From positions 1,085,407 through 1,149,406 of the forward strand of contig JAJEKV010000140.1 of NCBI GenBank assembly GCA_021234155.1: DNA of 64,000 bases, given 5' to 3'. This document shows positions 47,646 to 61,194 of the stretch, one piece after another (position 1 is the first letter of the stretch; each line of letters opens with the position of its first letter). Position numbers and translations under genes: made by a program. The notes under the pieces are model-generated. The model saw only the letters and a program-made list of their open reading frames with translations, did no database searches and was not told where the DNA came from. Source of the DNA: Isoetes taiwanensis. Lineage: Eukaryota > Streptophyta > Lycopodiopsida > Isoetales > Isoetaceae.

Positions 47646-50089
47646 TAAGAAATTAGGTAACAAAAGCATGCGAGCAGTATCAAGCCCCTATATGCGAATA
47701 ACGAAAGTTAAGACATATATTGAGCTGTAAGGAGAGGGAGGGAGGGAGGGAGGGAGGGAGGGGAGAGAGTGAAAGTCCAGAATGAGGCCATCCAACGAGC
47801 AAAATGAGGTTGAGGAATATACAACTAGAGCACGTCGTGAGTCAAAATAAAAGCGGAGTCAAGGTTGTCGAAAGGTGAGGTTATGGCCAAGGGTACAGAA
47901 GAGATGGGGTGGAGAGGGCGAATGACGAGATGGAATGCAATGAGGTTAGCCACATAACCAAGTGAAGAAAATTGGCAAATTAAAAACACAATGACCCGAA
48001 CGTGACATATTGTTTGCATGGTAGATATAGTTTGCGATAATAAAGTAAAAGAGGTAAGGTATATGCTAAATGGAAAATGAAACATAATGACATATTGTTA
48101 GTAGAGAAATCCATCAACAAAGCCAAATGCAAATAGAAAACTGCAACACACGTATAAGAAAATTAGCTAGAAAGACAGAAATGATGTCAACCGAGTTGAG
48201 CAAATTGAACATTCTAGAAAAATAGGTGTAAAAGCTGCACGTCCAAGTATGCAAAAAGAACCTATCCCAAGAGCCAATACATGAACATCTTAACAATGGA
48301 TAAAGAGATCGAATTGACCAGAGAGAAATGAGGAAATTCGTCAAATTGATACTAGATAACCCGGGGACTTAGTCAGAAAACAACCAAAGTCGTGCTTCAG
48401 CCATGTGGTAATAGTATAACTCGCCGTCTAAGGTATCGAAACAAGCTCAGAACAACATTTGGTAACCCTTCAAAAATGATGAACTCGAAAACAAAAGATG
48501 ATATGGTTGTTCCTAACAATGTGAGTCTCAATATTAAAAACTAAATGACAAACTGCGGAAATGAAAAACCCAGCATAAGGCTAAAACTTTGTAACCAAAT
48601 TGTTTAAACCATGTGGTCAAATAATGTTCCGACATGATTAATAACAATTCCAAGAAACCTTGGGTTAGAAATGATGAATGCACAACAAGAAATGAAGTCG
48701 CAAAGGCCTAAACAATATCAAGGGGTCATCAACTGCTAAAATGACATGGTGAATTATACTTTCGTAGAAATGCATTTCAATTTTACCAGACCTTTGTGAG
48801 AGTAATCCAACTAAAAATACTAAAGAAATGATAGCATAGGAAGCTATTTAAGTAGCAAAACACGAAGCGTTATTAGCAAAATTGACTAGGAACAAATGAG
48901 TATGCTATCGTAGCAAGCGGACTAAGCAGAAAATCAAGTTTCAAGAAGTGCTAAGGGCCAAGCAAGTCAATTTTGTTAACCGAAGTCCTAAGGATTGCGA
49001 GTGGCTAAGCAAGTTAATTCCAAACAATGCAGTGTTACATGGTTACAATATGAGTGCAAATCAAACCACTAGACCTTTGGCACAAGAAGGCCATGTACAT
49101 TATCCCAACAAGGGGCATTATTAGCAGAAGTATATGGTGTTCGGTGAACTTGAATAGTGCAAGGGTTAGCTATGCTTAGTGCTAGCTATTGTAGCATGGA
49201 AGCCAACATACTACATGGCCTTAGGCTTCATAATATGCTACTCCCTATTATTTCTTCTGTAAAGGTAAGCCAAACTTATCGGATGGAGATCTCGTAAGTA
49301 CTAGTGATGTAGAATGCAGTATTGGTATGGGACAATATCATATTACTACCAACAGTCTAGGAAAAGCGAGATGTCCAGTATGGAGTTATGCTCCATGTAT
49401 GTGACGTGTTGATACTCCGATGAGTGCCATCAAGCTCATCGGAGGGAGTTTGATGCAAGCACGACTGATGAGCGCATTGGCTCATTTTATGGTTTTCTTT
49501 GGAGATTGGTGAGGTTCCCTTTGCTACTGGTATGGGACGGTGGTGCAGGATGACCAATAGTCTATGTTCTCAGAGAATTCATGTTGCTCTCAATTTCTTC
49601 CTTACCTTGGATCCACCAGCGTGGGGGTTCTAGATGACGTGTTGTCTAGATATGGCGGGTAGCATCTGATGGTGCGTGTGGTGGATTCCATATCTATGTT
49701 CTTGCAGTCCGTCAGTCATTGCTTCATGTTGACACTACTGGATAACTCTTATGCATGTTACTAACACGTGGAAGCTTGTGCAGGTTGTTTGATAGCTGGC
49801 AGAGCAAACGTGTGTGTATAGTTATCTTCTATTGTCATCTTGGTATCTATATACGTGGCTTTCATGTATATAGCCTCATGGGAGGCAGTACTTGTTCTGT
49901 ACACTCTGATGGTTTGATATACAAATCGAAATTTTTGGTACTAAAATTTTGGTTCGTAACAAAATCTTAACCGAATTTACTCGATTTTGAAGCTTCACGA
50001 GTCTAAAACCAAAAAAGTCTTCAAGAACATGAAAAACTTAGTTCTCGTCATCTTCTAACTAAAAATCTTCTAGAAATTATATCCTGACC
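47646..50089. other. No gene recognised; GGGA microsatellite
   Basis: A (GGAG)n tract is at about 47731-47768. The rest is AT-rich with short ORFs on both strands and no motif I can place. Confidence 0.5.
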
Positions 50090-50343
50090 TTATCAATGAT
50101 TCCTAACACTGAAAAAATAAGAAAGAAAATAAGTTAATGAAACCTTTTACAGATTATAGACAAGAAAGTGAAATGCAGTCATCTCAGACGTACCAAAATT
50201 ATGCTAGACTTTCAAGAAACAAGGTCGCTCCACAAAATAACATCCTAAACATAAAAAAGCACCAAATGCTTAATAATCTGCATGCTAAAATTGCTAAATG
50301 CAATCGATAAACATACTTGAGCACAACGTCAGCCAAAAGAGTA
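50090..50343 (+). repeat. Dispersed repeat R, copy 2
   Basis: Second copy of the 255-bp sequence at 20098-20353, same strand. Homology ends at CAGCCAAAAGAG in both, after which the flanks are unrelated, so this edge is a real repeat boundary. Confidence 0.8.
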
Positions 50344-51240
50344 GGCAGCGCCCCACAGGAAGGGCTAGCGCTCAAGAATCGAGCCTCTGGAAGCAGCCGC
50401 AGAGAAAGAATTTGGCCAAAAACAGAGCACAAATTTTGTCCCCTTTTGGACATGTCACGACCACATCACTGCCACATGGACGGGGAAATTAACTCCCGAC
50501 AGTTATTACGTGGGGAAATGGCTATCCATAGGCCATTATACGGGATGCGGACCTCCCCGCGTAATGGCCTACGGCCGGCTATTATCCCTAATTAAGACAT
50601 GTCATTTATCTCTAATATATAATTCTAATAAGGAAGGTAAGGGGCCAGATTAGGTGGCGGTGCCTTTAATGAAAAATTATGATTTGAATCGTACACGTGT
50701 GTGTCCCGGGAGATGCACTTATACAAAAGGAAGTATGCCATGTGCGTGCAGAGGGTGACAAAAACACCCCCGTATATGGTTTTTTGAAAGTCAAATTTGA
50801 CCCCTTCCATATAAAAATTACTCCAAGTAGTGGTCCAAAACCCCCTAACTCCGTCGTATACATGTGGAAATGGGTCCAAAAAACCCGCACATTGTATGGC
50901 ACCCAAAAGTGAACCCCCCTTGGTGTGTGTATACAAAAAGTTTGGAACGATCTGGAAGTTTCGCCTATGTGCGTGAAGCTTTGGCCGAGTTTCTGGAAGT
51001 TTCAAGCCTATTCTTTGGCGGTATATATAAAGGGCAGAGGTCAGGTGCTCGGATCAACACAAGGAGAAGCCGAAAAGAGGTCGGTAAAGGAGAGCCAGAT
51101 CCAGCATCGAAGTTTATCTGCCTTTTATCTACCATGGAAGGCAGGCATGCATCCAGATTAAATTTGCAAGGCACAAAAAGCGCAAAAAAAATGAGAGCTT
51201 TGGATTCGTTGGTTTAGTAGAAGTACTACTGCAGAGGTTT
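50344..51240 (+). promoter_or_regulatory. TATA-like promoter region, product unknown
   Basis: TATATATAAAGG at 51022-51033 sits in a context typical of a plant core promoter, with a purine-rich leader (ACACAAGGAGAAGCCGAAAAG) starting about 30 nt downstream. ORFs overlap it on both strands (50864-51217 plus, 50625-51005 minus), but none resembles a known protein. Further upstream, 50510-50575 is partly self-complementary around GGCCATTA/TAATGGCC. It could be a decayed LTR or pararetroviral promoter, or that of an unrecognised gene. Confidence 0.3.
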
Positions 51241-51744
51241 TAGATGGTTAGCTTGCCGCTTTTGTTTTCTGTTGAGAATTATAAAAAACGATTCTATTCC
51301 AATAAGACCAATCTATCCTTTGAAAGATTGATAATTACATGTCAACTTATAATAACTAAAGATTCTCCTTCAATTTGTAGCATTATGCTCGTTAATACTA
51401 ATCCAATATATCATCCTCCACTTGGATGTCAGGCTTCTACTTCCATAGTCCTCTAGGACTTCGTCTTTTCTAATGCCACATCATCACTTAAATGCATTTT
51501 TGATAGATACCATTTCCAACAATTTTAAAATGTTGCCTATATGCCAGATATTTTGTAAAAATACTGTTGATTCCAGATATTTTGTGGCTGAAAGGCAGTG
51601 CCACATAAGCAATTGCGGGGAAATTGTTGCTAGCAGCATGTGAACGGCTGCGGGGATCTACAGATCAGCAAGGGGCAGCAATGCTTCAGCCCCCGCAGAA
51701 AAGCTTAGCTTACTCATGTGATCGCTACTTTAAGATGTACTCCC
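51241..51744. other. No gene recognised
   Basis: AT-rich, short ORFs only. It ends at the LINE target-site duplication. Confidence 0.5.
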
Positions 51745-51761
51745 CAACTCGTCAAAGATCT
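51745..51761. repeat. LINE target-site duplication, left
   Basis: CAACTCGTCAAAGATCT, identical to 58304-58320. Confidence 0.9.
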
Positions 51762-52244
51762 CTTTTTTTTTTATTGAAGGCATCTATTTATATTAAGTAT
51801 AAGTTAAATATACAAAAACGTTTTTCAAGGGAAGTGTAACCCTAGAGAAAATTAGAGACTGTTTAGAGATTTAAGTAACTGAAAATACAGAGTTTCCTTG
51901 AAACAGTGTCAGATAAAAACTAGTAAAGTCCTTTGAGGTGCAGGTTCATCCTCTTCCTTGCTTTCCCTTTCATGATCATATGGAAGGTGCAGTAAATGCA
52001 TCTACAGTTGTCCGCCTTGGCCATGTTGAGCCTCCCTTTGGTATCTTTGGCTTCGCAAATCATCTCTCTTCGAATATTGAAGTTCTGATCACAGCAGCAT
52101 CCACAGAAGCATATGGCCTCTACATGTGCAGAGGTATCGACTGGGCCGAAGAATTTGATCCATTCCTTCTCGTGCTCAGCTTTGTTTCTTTTCCATTTGA
52201 GCCTCCTGGTCATCTGGAACAGAGTATCTGCAACAATAATCAAC

Positions 52245-55200
52245 TCATGCATTAACACATAAGATCCAGTTGATATCATACAATACCTGTTTTATAATTC
52301 CTTCCGGGGATATGATTTCATAATAAAAAATAAAGGAATTTCTCCCTTTCCAAATTCTCCACAGGAGGATATAAATTCTCCAGTCCGTAGGGTTGTTAGG
52401 CATGAAGAAATCCTTCTGGTTCAGGGTAACTAAGTTTTGGCCAAGGATCTCAGAGGCCAGTTCCAAAACCCATTCAGACCATAGGCAAGATCTGAATAGA
52501 TGGTTTTCATCTTCCTTGTGGGCTAGACATCTGTCACAAATATCAGAGTTAGTCATTGAAAGCTTAAATCTCTTACAGTTAGTTGCCAGTCCCTTGTGCC
52601 AGAGCTGCCACATAAAGGCCTTGATTTTCGGATTAATTGGGCTGCTCCACATAAATTTGAGATTCCGTCTAGCAGTATCCGAAGAAACTCCCCATTTTAG
52701 GTGAATGGTAACAGTCTGATTCCTCATGAGAAATTTGTAGGCAGAATTGACTCTGTAACCGGTAACATCATTATGCTTCCATAAATCAGGGGAGTGGGAC
52801 CATCTGCCATACATTAATGTGTTGATAATAGCTGTTTGTTGACCTTCCCCTGCAAGGACTGAGTTATGAAATAGAATTATCACGTTATTATCATAGAGAT
52901 CTCTGATCATAGTAATCCCTTTTTGCTTCCAAAGTTTCGCTTGTTCAGGGAAATGACAGGCTAGGCAGATGTCAGGATTATCCAGAATGAGAGCGGGATT
53001 CCAGAAAATGGACTGATCCATGGATAAACCCTTTTCCCAAGTGTACATCTGTCTAATTTCAAGCCAAGCCTTAATCCACTTTTTAATAAGACTTGAAGTA
53101 GTGGCAGGAACAGAGAATGGAAAAAAGATAGAGTGGGGCAAATCCATTTTTAGGTTCCTCCAACCATAAGGGTGGCACTTACTAATGTAATGCCTGATCA
53201 GAATAGATATGGGATGCTTAATCTTGTCATAGGACGCTTTATGGAAATATTTTGCTGCCAAAGCCAGTCCTTGCTTCCTGATATTTATTGTTCCAAGTCC
53301 ACCTTCTGCTTTTGGCTTGCAGCACTCTTCCATGGATACTGGGTGCCAACATCTCCTATTTTGGCCACAAGAGATAAACCTGCCAATAATACTTTGAAGC
53401 TTGTTAGTGACATTTTTGGGGGCTAAAATAATGGAGGATTGGTAGACCTGCGAGGAAGAGATCATGAAATTGGCTATAATAGCTCTGCCATTTTTGGAAA
53501 GATATTTAGAATTCAGGGTGTCAACTTTTTTATAAAATTTATCAGTTATATCATTCCACAAATCAGAGGCATTACTTCTGATGGCAAAAGGGATACCCAG
53601 AATTTTAGCTTTAGTACATGGAGAGTTATACTTACAGCCAAATAGGCCAGCTGCATGGGTGCCTTTGTCAATGTCCCTGGCTTGAATAGCTGATTTAAGG
53701 GGATTAATTCTGCAACCTGAAGTTTGACCAAAATCTTGAAGGATTTGCTGAGTGTTGATAATTGAACTTTGATCCATGGATGTCAATATAAAGGTGTCAT
53801 CAGTCAAAGTGCCCGTTGAGAATTTGATCCACCTAAGAATTATCTGGGAGTTGAAGGCCTTTGATAGATTTATCAATCTTGGCAGCTTCCAATCTGATGT
53901 GCAAGGCTTCCATGACTATTAAAAACAAGAAGGGGGGCAAAGGACAGCCTTGCTTGACTCCTCTTCTTAAAGCAAAGAAGGGGCTACATTCACCATTAAC
54001 AAGCACTGTTGATCTAGAATTACCCAAAATGGCTTTAAACATACCTATACTCTCCTCGTTGAAACCCAGAGCCCTGCAACATTTAAACAGAAAATTCCAA
54101 CTGACCGTATCGAAGGCTTTCGTGATATCCAGTTTGAGAAGAGCAATGTCTTGGTTGGATTCTTTGGCCCAGTGCAATCCTAAAATTGCAGTGACCACAT
54201 TGTCCAGGATGAACCGATCCTTAAGGTATGCTGATTGGGTGCTGCTAATTGCAGTGTTTAAAATCTTCTTGAGCCTTGCTGCCAGCGCACCTGCAATTAT
54301 CTTGTAGATAACATTAGTAAGCGAGATTGGTCTGTAATCAGCAAAGGAGGTTGGAGAATCAATCTTAGGGATGAGAGTAATAAGACTCATGTTGATTCTG
54401 GCATCCAGACACTTGCTAATCCTGAATTCATTGGCTAAATTGGTAACTCCAACGCTTAAAATAGGCCAAGCCTTTTTAAAAAATTCCGCAGGGAGACCGT
54501 CTGGTCCCGGAGTTTTCCCGTTATCCATACCTGAGATAACTTCCTTGAGCTCGTATCAGTGAAAGGGGAATTGATCAGGTTGTTCTGGTTCTCATTGACT
54601 TTACCCCTAATATTAATGAATGAGTTCATCATCTCCTCAGAACAATCAGTATTAGTGCCCATAATCTTGGTAAAGTGGTCCACAGCAGCAATTTTGAGAT
54701 TAAGATCACCAGAGATAAGAGTGTCCCCAACCTTGACTTCTTCAATTTGATTTCTCTTGAGTTTCGTTTTGGCTTTGATGAAGAAATACTTGGAGTTACA
54801 TCTCTAATCCTCTTTAAGCTCTTCGATTTTAGCCTTTACTTTCCAACCCTTTGCAATGTTAATTTCTTCCTTCTCAATCTGAATTTTGATATCATCTTGC
54901 ATGTCAGCTGGGGCAGTGCTGAGCCTTTGTCTTAATTGAAGGAAATTAGCATGCTTCTGGTAATGAATCTCTTTTCCCCAGCATTTTAACCAGCTCTTGA
55001 TGTGCTTGGCCAAGTTTATCCACCACCACATCCAACCTGTGTCCCCAACCGGTTTGGGGTGACAGTTAATAATGTTCTGGAGTTTATCAAGAAAATCCTC
55101 ATGATCAAGAAGGTTAACATTAAGCTTGAAAAAGGATTCTCTACTGCTATGATTGTTCTTGCCAGTCAGACTAATTTGCTGATAATGGTCGGAAAGAGTA

Positions 55201-55886
55201 TAACCAGTTAAATTATCCACCCTGCTTCCAATGGTCCACATGTTCTCACTAAGGTAGAAACGGTCATGAAGGCAACAAATAGGATCAGCCCTGTGATCAG
55301 ACCAGCTAAAGGAATTGGGTTTAGTTCTGGCTATTCTAAGATTATGATCAGTGAGAAGCTTGGTCCAAGCACACTTTTCATGAGGCAAGAGAGCCTTAAA
55401 GTTTTTATTTTTCATATAGCTATCTGTAACCATATTAAAGTCACCTGCAAGGATGAGATCGTCGACATCTATACTGGCCAGGCTCTGGTTGATTTTATTC
55501 CACACCATAATCCTCTCAGAGGGATTATGGTAAGAATAAACGTTAGTGATTGCAATAGTACCAGAGCCTAGATTACCTACCAGAACCTGCCACCTACCAT
55601 TATTGTCATTAATCATATGATTTACCTCCAGATTGATTCTCAGATTCCACACAATAGCTATACCTGCAGACGAATCATTAGCACTGATAGACCAAACTTT
55701 GAAATTAGGAGGAAGAGATCTAGAAATAATTTTATTGTGGTTAGGATCATGGATCTTGTGCTCCTGGATAAGCAAAATATCAGGGTTAAGGGTAGAGATA
55801 CAGACCTTTAGACGCTCCCTTTTGATAAGGTTATTTATACCCTGGATGTTCCAGGTAATAATCTTTAAGGAATCAGACATTAACAT
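52245..55886 (-). pseudogene. LINE ORF2: endonuclease, reverse transcriptase, zf-RVT (broken)
   Basis: Three conserved regions in order. The APE endonuclease (55886-about 55150) shows ITWNIQGINN, LLIQEHKI, GDFNMV and LSDH. RT (about 54530-53400) shows KTPGPDGLPAEFF, DYRPISLTNVIYKI, FDTVSWNFL and GVKQGCPLPPFLF; the catalytic box reads LTDDTF instead of FADD, so both aspartates remain but Phe-Ala is changed. A C-terminal CxxCx7Hx4C finger (CDRCLAHKEDENHLFRSC) is the zf-RVT domain. No RNase H is visible after it. Damage: an in-frame TAG at 54806-54804, a frameshift near 54555, and another near 53840. The start ATG overlaps the ORF1 stop (ATGTTAA), suggesting translation of ORF2 by reinitiation when intact. 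Confidence 0.92.
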
Positions 55887-57854
55887 TTATACCTACCTTT
55901 GGCCATCCTGGATTGGATGGCTGAATTCCTTGGGCTGACTCTAAGAGGTCCAAGATAAGTTTTCTTCTGTCCCCTGCCCCTCCTTCTCGAAGTAATTTGC
56001 TTCCATCCTTCCTCATTGCAAGAATGAATGAATTCATTTTCCAAGTTATAGCTCTCAGACTCCACCTCAGAATTTTCTTTCTTGAGAGGGAAGGAGAGGG
56101 TCACAATACATGTTTTAAACTTAACTTCCATATTGACATTTCTGAGTAAGAAATTCCAGTTGTTGTCCATAAAGAGAGAATCATTCTTGATAGTGAATTC
56201 CGTTTGATTCTCGTTAGGGTCCATCTGGGTTATGGCTTTACAACCGTTTTGAGCCTGAGCACAAGCATCCGCCTTTTTGGGGCGCCATTCCTGCCTAATG
56301 ATGAGAGGGGGCTTCACGAAGGTGCCTTTATCATAGATAGAAGTGGCTTCTTCGAGCACCTTATGGGTGGGTAGTTTGGAGTACACAACCTCCAAATTAA
56401 GAGTTCTGCCTTCTGAGATCTTGATTTTAACATTTTTAAGCCATCTGGAGTCAATTTCTTTAGAGATACAAACAGAAGGGAAATTTGTTTGGGGGATGTT
56501 TATGCAAATAATATCCCCCAAATTGCTCGAGATGGCCTTCAGATGGGTAAGAGTCCATAGGGCAGGAGGTAGATTTGGAAATGTTATCCAGGTGGAAGTA
56601 GAAATGTGATTAGAGTTACCTGGGGTAAACATTGGGCTCCATCTCATGATGTAAAACTCGTTGTTGCTAATTTTGCCCAATTTCTTTTTTAGCAGGTAGG
56701 TAACACTAAAATTATCCCCGCAGAGGATTTGGAACGTTCTGTCATCTATCTTGAGCAAGGAACAGATGGGGATTCTATGGGTTTTGGTGATCCAAAACTT
56801 GATTTCTCCAATGGAGGGGCATTTGAACAGAAAATGGATAAGCAACCCCCTATCAGAGTATAAATTCACTGCAGTAGAATCTTGAACACCCGAAAGATCA
56901 ATATAATCCAAATTAACTTTAGGTATGTCAGTCGGGTTAGCACAAGAATCAATGTTAAGCAAAGCATTCTTATATGAGGGAAGAATTGGACCTTTTGCTT
57001 TGTCGCTTTTGCCAATGACAGGTATCCAGTTACAGACGTTCTGATCTTCAACTGAGGTACTGATCTTGTTCATGCCTGAGTCATGTAAGTCCACGCAGTT
57101 CTTGCAGTCACACTGATTTATCTCAAGTGGGTTGAAATAGCCATTAGAATCTCTGATCTTGCATGCACCGGTGTCCTTTTTGAGCATTGTCTGATAAATG
57201 CCATATTCTTGTGAGACATCCTTAAGGATCAGATCAGCGCCCGAGGGGAGCTTGCTAAGAGCCTGCTTACGGTGGTGCTCAATAACGCTATCATCAGCAT
57301 TTTTCCCATCTTTTGATAAGCTTTATGGAGGCCTTAGAGTTCCAGTTGAGGTTTTCAAGATCCAGAAGAATAGCTTTTGCCGAACTGAGCAACTCATCCA
57401 TGGATTTTTGGAAGATATTGTTTTTGAGGCTACAGCAGTCGGCTTCGGAGTGGCCTTGCTTAACCATTATCCTTTTACATAAGTTTCTGTCCATTTCCTG
57501 GAGTAACTCGAACATATTCCAGGCCCAATCCCTATCGTTAGCTCTCCCAGAGGCATAATCTTTTTCCACAGCTTCCATTTTGCTAAGGGTTTCGCATATA
57601 ACACCATCACCGAGGACCTCCATGCAGACCGCCGCTGCTCTCTGCTGATCCTGAATTAGAGCAAAGGTAATATACATGGATTTCATCTTTTCCCAAACTT
57701 TGTCATTCTTGCTGTCAAGCCAGAAAATATTATTCCATTCGTCGTCTTCAATCATACGGAGAGTTTTATCCTTTTCCATTTGGCTCTTGGGTTGATTCGA
57801 GCCGATTTTCACAGTTTTGCTTGCCATATTCAGTTTTCGCCTGCGCACCTCCAA
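55880..57854 (-). pseudogene. LINE ORF1, one frameshift
   Basis: The first 186 codons (57854-57294) and a 435-codon frame (57187-55880) belong to one protein. The second frame is open upstream of its methionine to about 57300, where a single-base shift would join them. The middle contains a DUF4283-like region of plant LINE ORF1 (IMRWSPMFTPGN, WITFPNLPPALWT, followed by a loop with ICI). The C-terminus is basic (RRRGRGQKK), fitting an RNA-binding role. No CCHC knuckle was seen after the domain; CDCKNC near the start of the second frame is not a canonical one. ORF1 proteins package LINE RNA. Confidence 0.8.
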
Positions 57855-58234
57855 ACTAGAATCTGTAAATCGCTAAAGAACCAAGATGGCCGGAGATCAA
57901 AGAAACTTGTCCAGTGGAGAATAGGTTCAATTCCAAATCTCTCAAGAACAGAAATTTGAAAAAGATTGCGGTTGAATCTTCCTAGGGCGAGGTAGCCCGA
58001 GTTATGGGCTGTAATTCTTAAGGATCCTACTCTGTCAAAGCCCAAAATTCTAAGAAAATGACTGCCCATAGCTGTTCTACTAAATCCTATTCTAGTCCTA
58101 GAATTGTACGACTGAATGATTAGACTATCGATTGCAGCAACAGTCACATCAAAATCTGAAGGGATGTCTAGGAACCCCAGGCCCTGGAGAACAGCCTCCA
58201 AGAAGGCCTCATCCATCGAGCCTGGGATTCGCAC
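57830..58234 (-). other. ORF in LINE 5' region, uncertain
   Basis: A 134-codon frame, in a different frame from ORF1, overlaps its first codons. It begins 70 nt inside the LINE 5' end and could be a decayed ORF1 N-terminus or an upstream ORF. No domain recognised. Confidence 0.3.
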
Positions 58235-58303
58235 GGAGCCCGAGGCGCCAAACAGAGCGCTTAACGTTCATCTCCCCCCCTAAAAGATGGTTCTTGTCGA
58301 AAT

Positions 58304-58320
58304 CAACTCGTCAAAGATCT
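58304..58320. repeat. LINE target-site duplication, right
   Basis: CAACTCGTCAAAGATCT, identical to 51745-51761. It joins the 5' end of the LINE. Confidence 0.9.
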
Positions 58321-61194
58321 TATTGAACTTCATTCATGAGTCCACTGTGGCGGCGACTGCAACCGCAATAAATAAAGTACTTGTATTTCTTATCGAAATA
58401 AGGAATCTAATGTGTAATAGCATGCGTATAAGTAGGTTCCCCAGTGACAAACACGGGGTGGTTTTGTTGGTTTTTGGGGTGAAAAAACCTTGGGCCATTG
58501 GATTCAGGTTCTTTTTACAATGGTCTTGATCTCACGGCTCCATGCGAAGGCAACCCAAAATAGAACTCTAATACAGGGACCGGATTGGGCTGGGCGGAGC
58601 TCCTGCCTGGCCGGAAATTGGTCGATGGGCCAAGCCTTGCACGAATTCAGGTTTTTTTTTGCAGTACTCTTACCGCACGGCTGGATTTGCAGGCAGTCGA
58701 GAATAGAAAGTCTGATACAGGGACCGGATTGGGCTCCTGCGTGGCAGGAAATTGCCCAATGGCCTATGCCTGGCATAAATTGGCCGAATTTGTTGGAGGC
58801 AGGTTGTTGCCTGGGTATGCGAACTGCTATAGGAATTGAGCATGCTAGATCGCAGAGTTCGATTTGCGAATGGAATTTGGGCGCTAGGGATGGCCGGTCT
58901 AACTCAGATTTAGCTTTTACAAGGTAAAATTGCTTGAGAAGCTCATCATTTCAGAGGAATTCGACTGATTTTTTTATGAAAAACGACAGTGCCACAGTAT
59001 GAATTGCATCGGATTCTACAAAAGTAGCATTGGATTCTAGAAATTCTGCAGTTTGGAGACCAGAAGGAAGATTCTCGATTCCCTATATCATTTGACAGTT
59101 TGGAAACACTTAGGAATAGTTTGCAAATCCTGAATTTGGGATCGATTGAGCCTGAAATGCAGAGTGCCTTGCACGCTATTTAAATATGGGTTGACCGACA
59201 AGACTTTGATCAAATGGTACAGAAATGCAAACTCAGGCATCAATCCGGATTTTAATTGATTGCCTTCAAAATCTAGCCCAAAACACCTTTCAAATTAGAA
59301 ATTTCAATGTTAATACTGCTGTTTTCACTCATATATAATGCATGTTCATTTTTTCCATTTCATATTTTCTTTGATCTAATTTCGTTGCAATTGATTTTCA
59401 TGCCGCCACGTGTTGTGTTTCAGCCCTATATAGGAAAAGCGAAAATTCCAATTTCGCCCAATTTGCACATCAATCCCCAATTCCAAATTAAACAGAGCAA
59501 TCGATCACAATTCCGTGGCCCCTGCTAGTTGTCTCTGCCCCATGCCAAAGTTCGCATTCAATCCCCAATTCCGCGCCTCTGCTAAAGGTTTGCCTGGCAG
59601 TGACATTTACAGTTGAAGCAGGGATACAAAATCGAAGCATTTTCTTGGCTATGGAGGTAGATGCAAAGGCGCATTTTCTTGGCTGAGGAGGCAGTGGCAG
59701 AGGCGCATTTCCTTGGCGGAGGAGGAGCAGCTTCTACAAGCCCATGGCCAAAGTACTTGCGAAATAGATCCGAAGCTCAGACAAAGTCGAAGCTCAGACA
59801 AGCCATACTTCGGCTGTCTGTCTGTATCTGTATATTTGCTGCATCTTTTGCCTCCTTCAATAGTTCCGGAATGGGTCTGCAGGGAGTTTTAGTCACCTTC
59901 AACGGCAAGGTTAAGCAAGCATAGTCTTCTGTTTTGTGGCTGCATAGCTCTTATAGATGGGATCTGCAGAGAAAATTGGGTGGATGTATTTTTGGAAGTG
60001 ACTGAACCCAAGTTCTTTAGATCAGAGGTAATCTTATCTTTCTGCCGCCATGCCTTTCTGTATCGCTATGGCTATGGCTTATGCTTTGCTGGAGCTAGGC
60101 CTTCATGCTTTTTGCACATCAGCAAATAAGGGTTTTGGCATGATCTCTGTTTCTTTGCCATGTTTTTCTTCTGCAATTTTTCTAAATCGTGAAGTTCGTT
60201 GAAACAAGAGCATGATATTTTATACCAGGTCATTTGAGTAGGTCGAAGCAGGAACTTGAGCAGTGCTGCAACAGATGTTTGCCATAGCCAGATTTGTTGA
60301 AGGCTCTTTAGATTTGACATTCGAATTAGATATTTTGTGCAAATCCGCCGCCATACTTCTCTGCTGGTCAGGAACGCTCAATGTGGTGATTGCGAAACAT
60401 CCATTGTGAAGGGGACTTGCTGTGAAACTGTGTGTGGACAGCTTGCGATGAGATGCAATGACGTTTTCTTAGGGCATCGAAAATTCAAGAAGAGCAAGCA
60501 ATCAAGGATGCTACAGCTGTGAGCTTTATTTTGGCAAAAGCTTCTTCAATCGGCCTGGAGTATCAAACCCTTGAACTTCTTAAGGACGAGGCTGCATAAT
60601 GGTCCTACCGAGGCTACATAATGAGTTCCTGCCAAGGCTGCAGAATGGGAGCACGACACATTTCGGGCCTTGATGGATTTAGAACACAATTTCTGCTCTG
60701 CAACCAGTTGAACATCAAACTCCAGAAAATTTTTGAGAATGCAGAGTAACGAGTGGCCATAAATTTGATCTGCTTATGCCAAAAGCAAAGTATTTTGGGC
60801 ATCACAGATAAGGTAAACTGCTTATGCAGAGACGAATCTGCATCAAAACATGTTGATGAATAATTTTAGAAAGAAACTGAGCTTAATATTTGTCCTCTTG
60901 TGTGGCTTGTGTCCATGCAATCTGCAAAAATAGGAGGTCTAAAGGGCATTTCCAGCAATAAGGGGACCAAAATATGGATACGAATTGGACTTCAATCCTG
61001 TGGAAGAGCCATTGTGCCTCTTCCTTTTGTGTTGCTGAACAATACGATGATTAAACTTCATGAAGGTACAAGGCATACCTCCAGGTCCGTTGTGCAACTT
61101 TTAACCATGGGGCTTAGGTGAAAAACACATATAGACTATCATTTTCAAATTCTTACTTAAAGATCACATCAGCCCAACAACCAAACTCTGTCTT
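58321..61194. other. No gene recognised; local duplications
   Basis: TACAGGGACCGGATTGGGCT recurs at about 58573 and 58716 within a diverged duplication of about 145 bp. A short GGCGCATTT.CTTGGC repeat lies at 59640-59735. ORFs of up to 145 codons here (58490-58927) derive from the duplication and match no family I know. Confidence 0.5.

Larger units (their letters stand above)
51762..58303 (-). mobile_element. Full-length L1-type LINE (6.5 kb)
   Basis: Flanked by an identical 17-bp duplication. On the minus strand it runs from a short 5' leader at 58303 through ORF1 and ORF2 to a poly(A) tail (the T run at 51763-51772 on the plus strand). Gene order, APE-type endonuclease, RT and zf-RVT finger place it in the plant L1 clade. 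Both ORFs are broken by frameshifts and a stop, so it is not autonomous now. The intact duplication and complete ends indicate one clean insertion. Confidence 0.93.

Noticed and set aside
50864-51217. 117-codon ORF after or around the TATA box as a gene
   Set aside because: Its start lies upstream of the TATA box, a comparable ORF occupies the opposite strand, and no family is recognised.
51920-52279. 119-codon minus ORF after LINE ORF2 as an RNase H domain
   Set aside because: It lacks the DEDD motif order and lies in the 3' region of the LINE.
58490-58927. 145-codon ORF
   Set aside because: It is produced by a diverged local duplication and has an overlapping ORF on the other strand.
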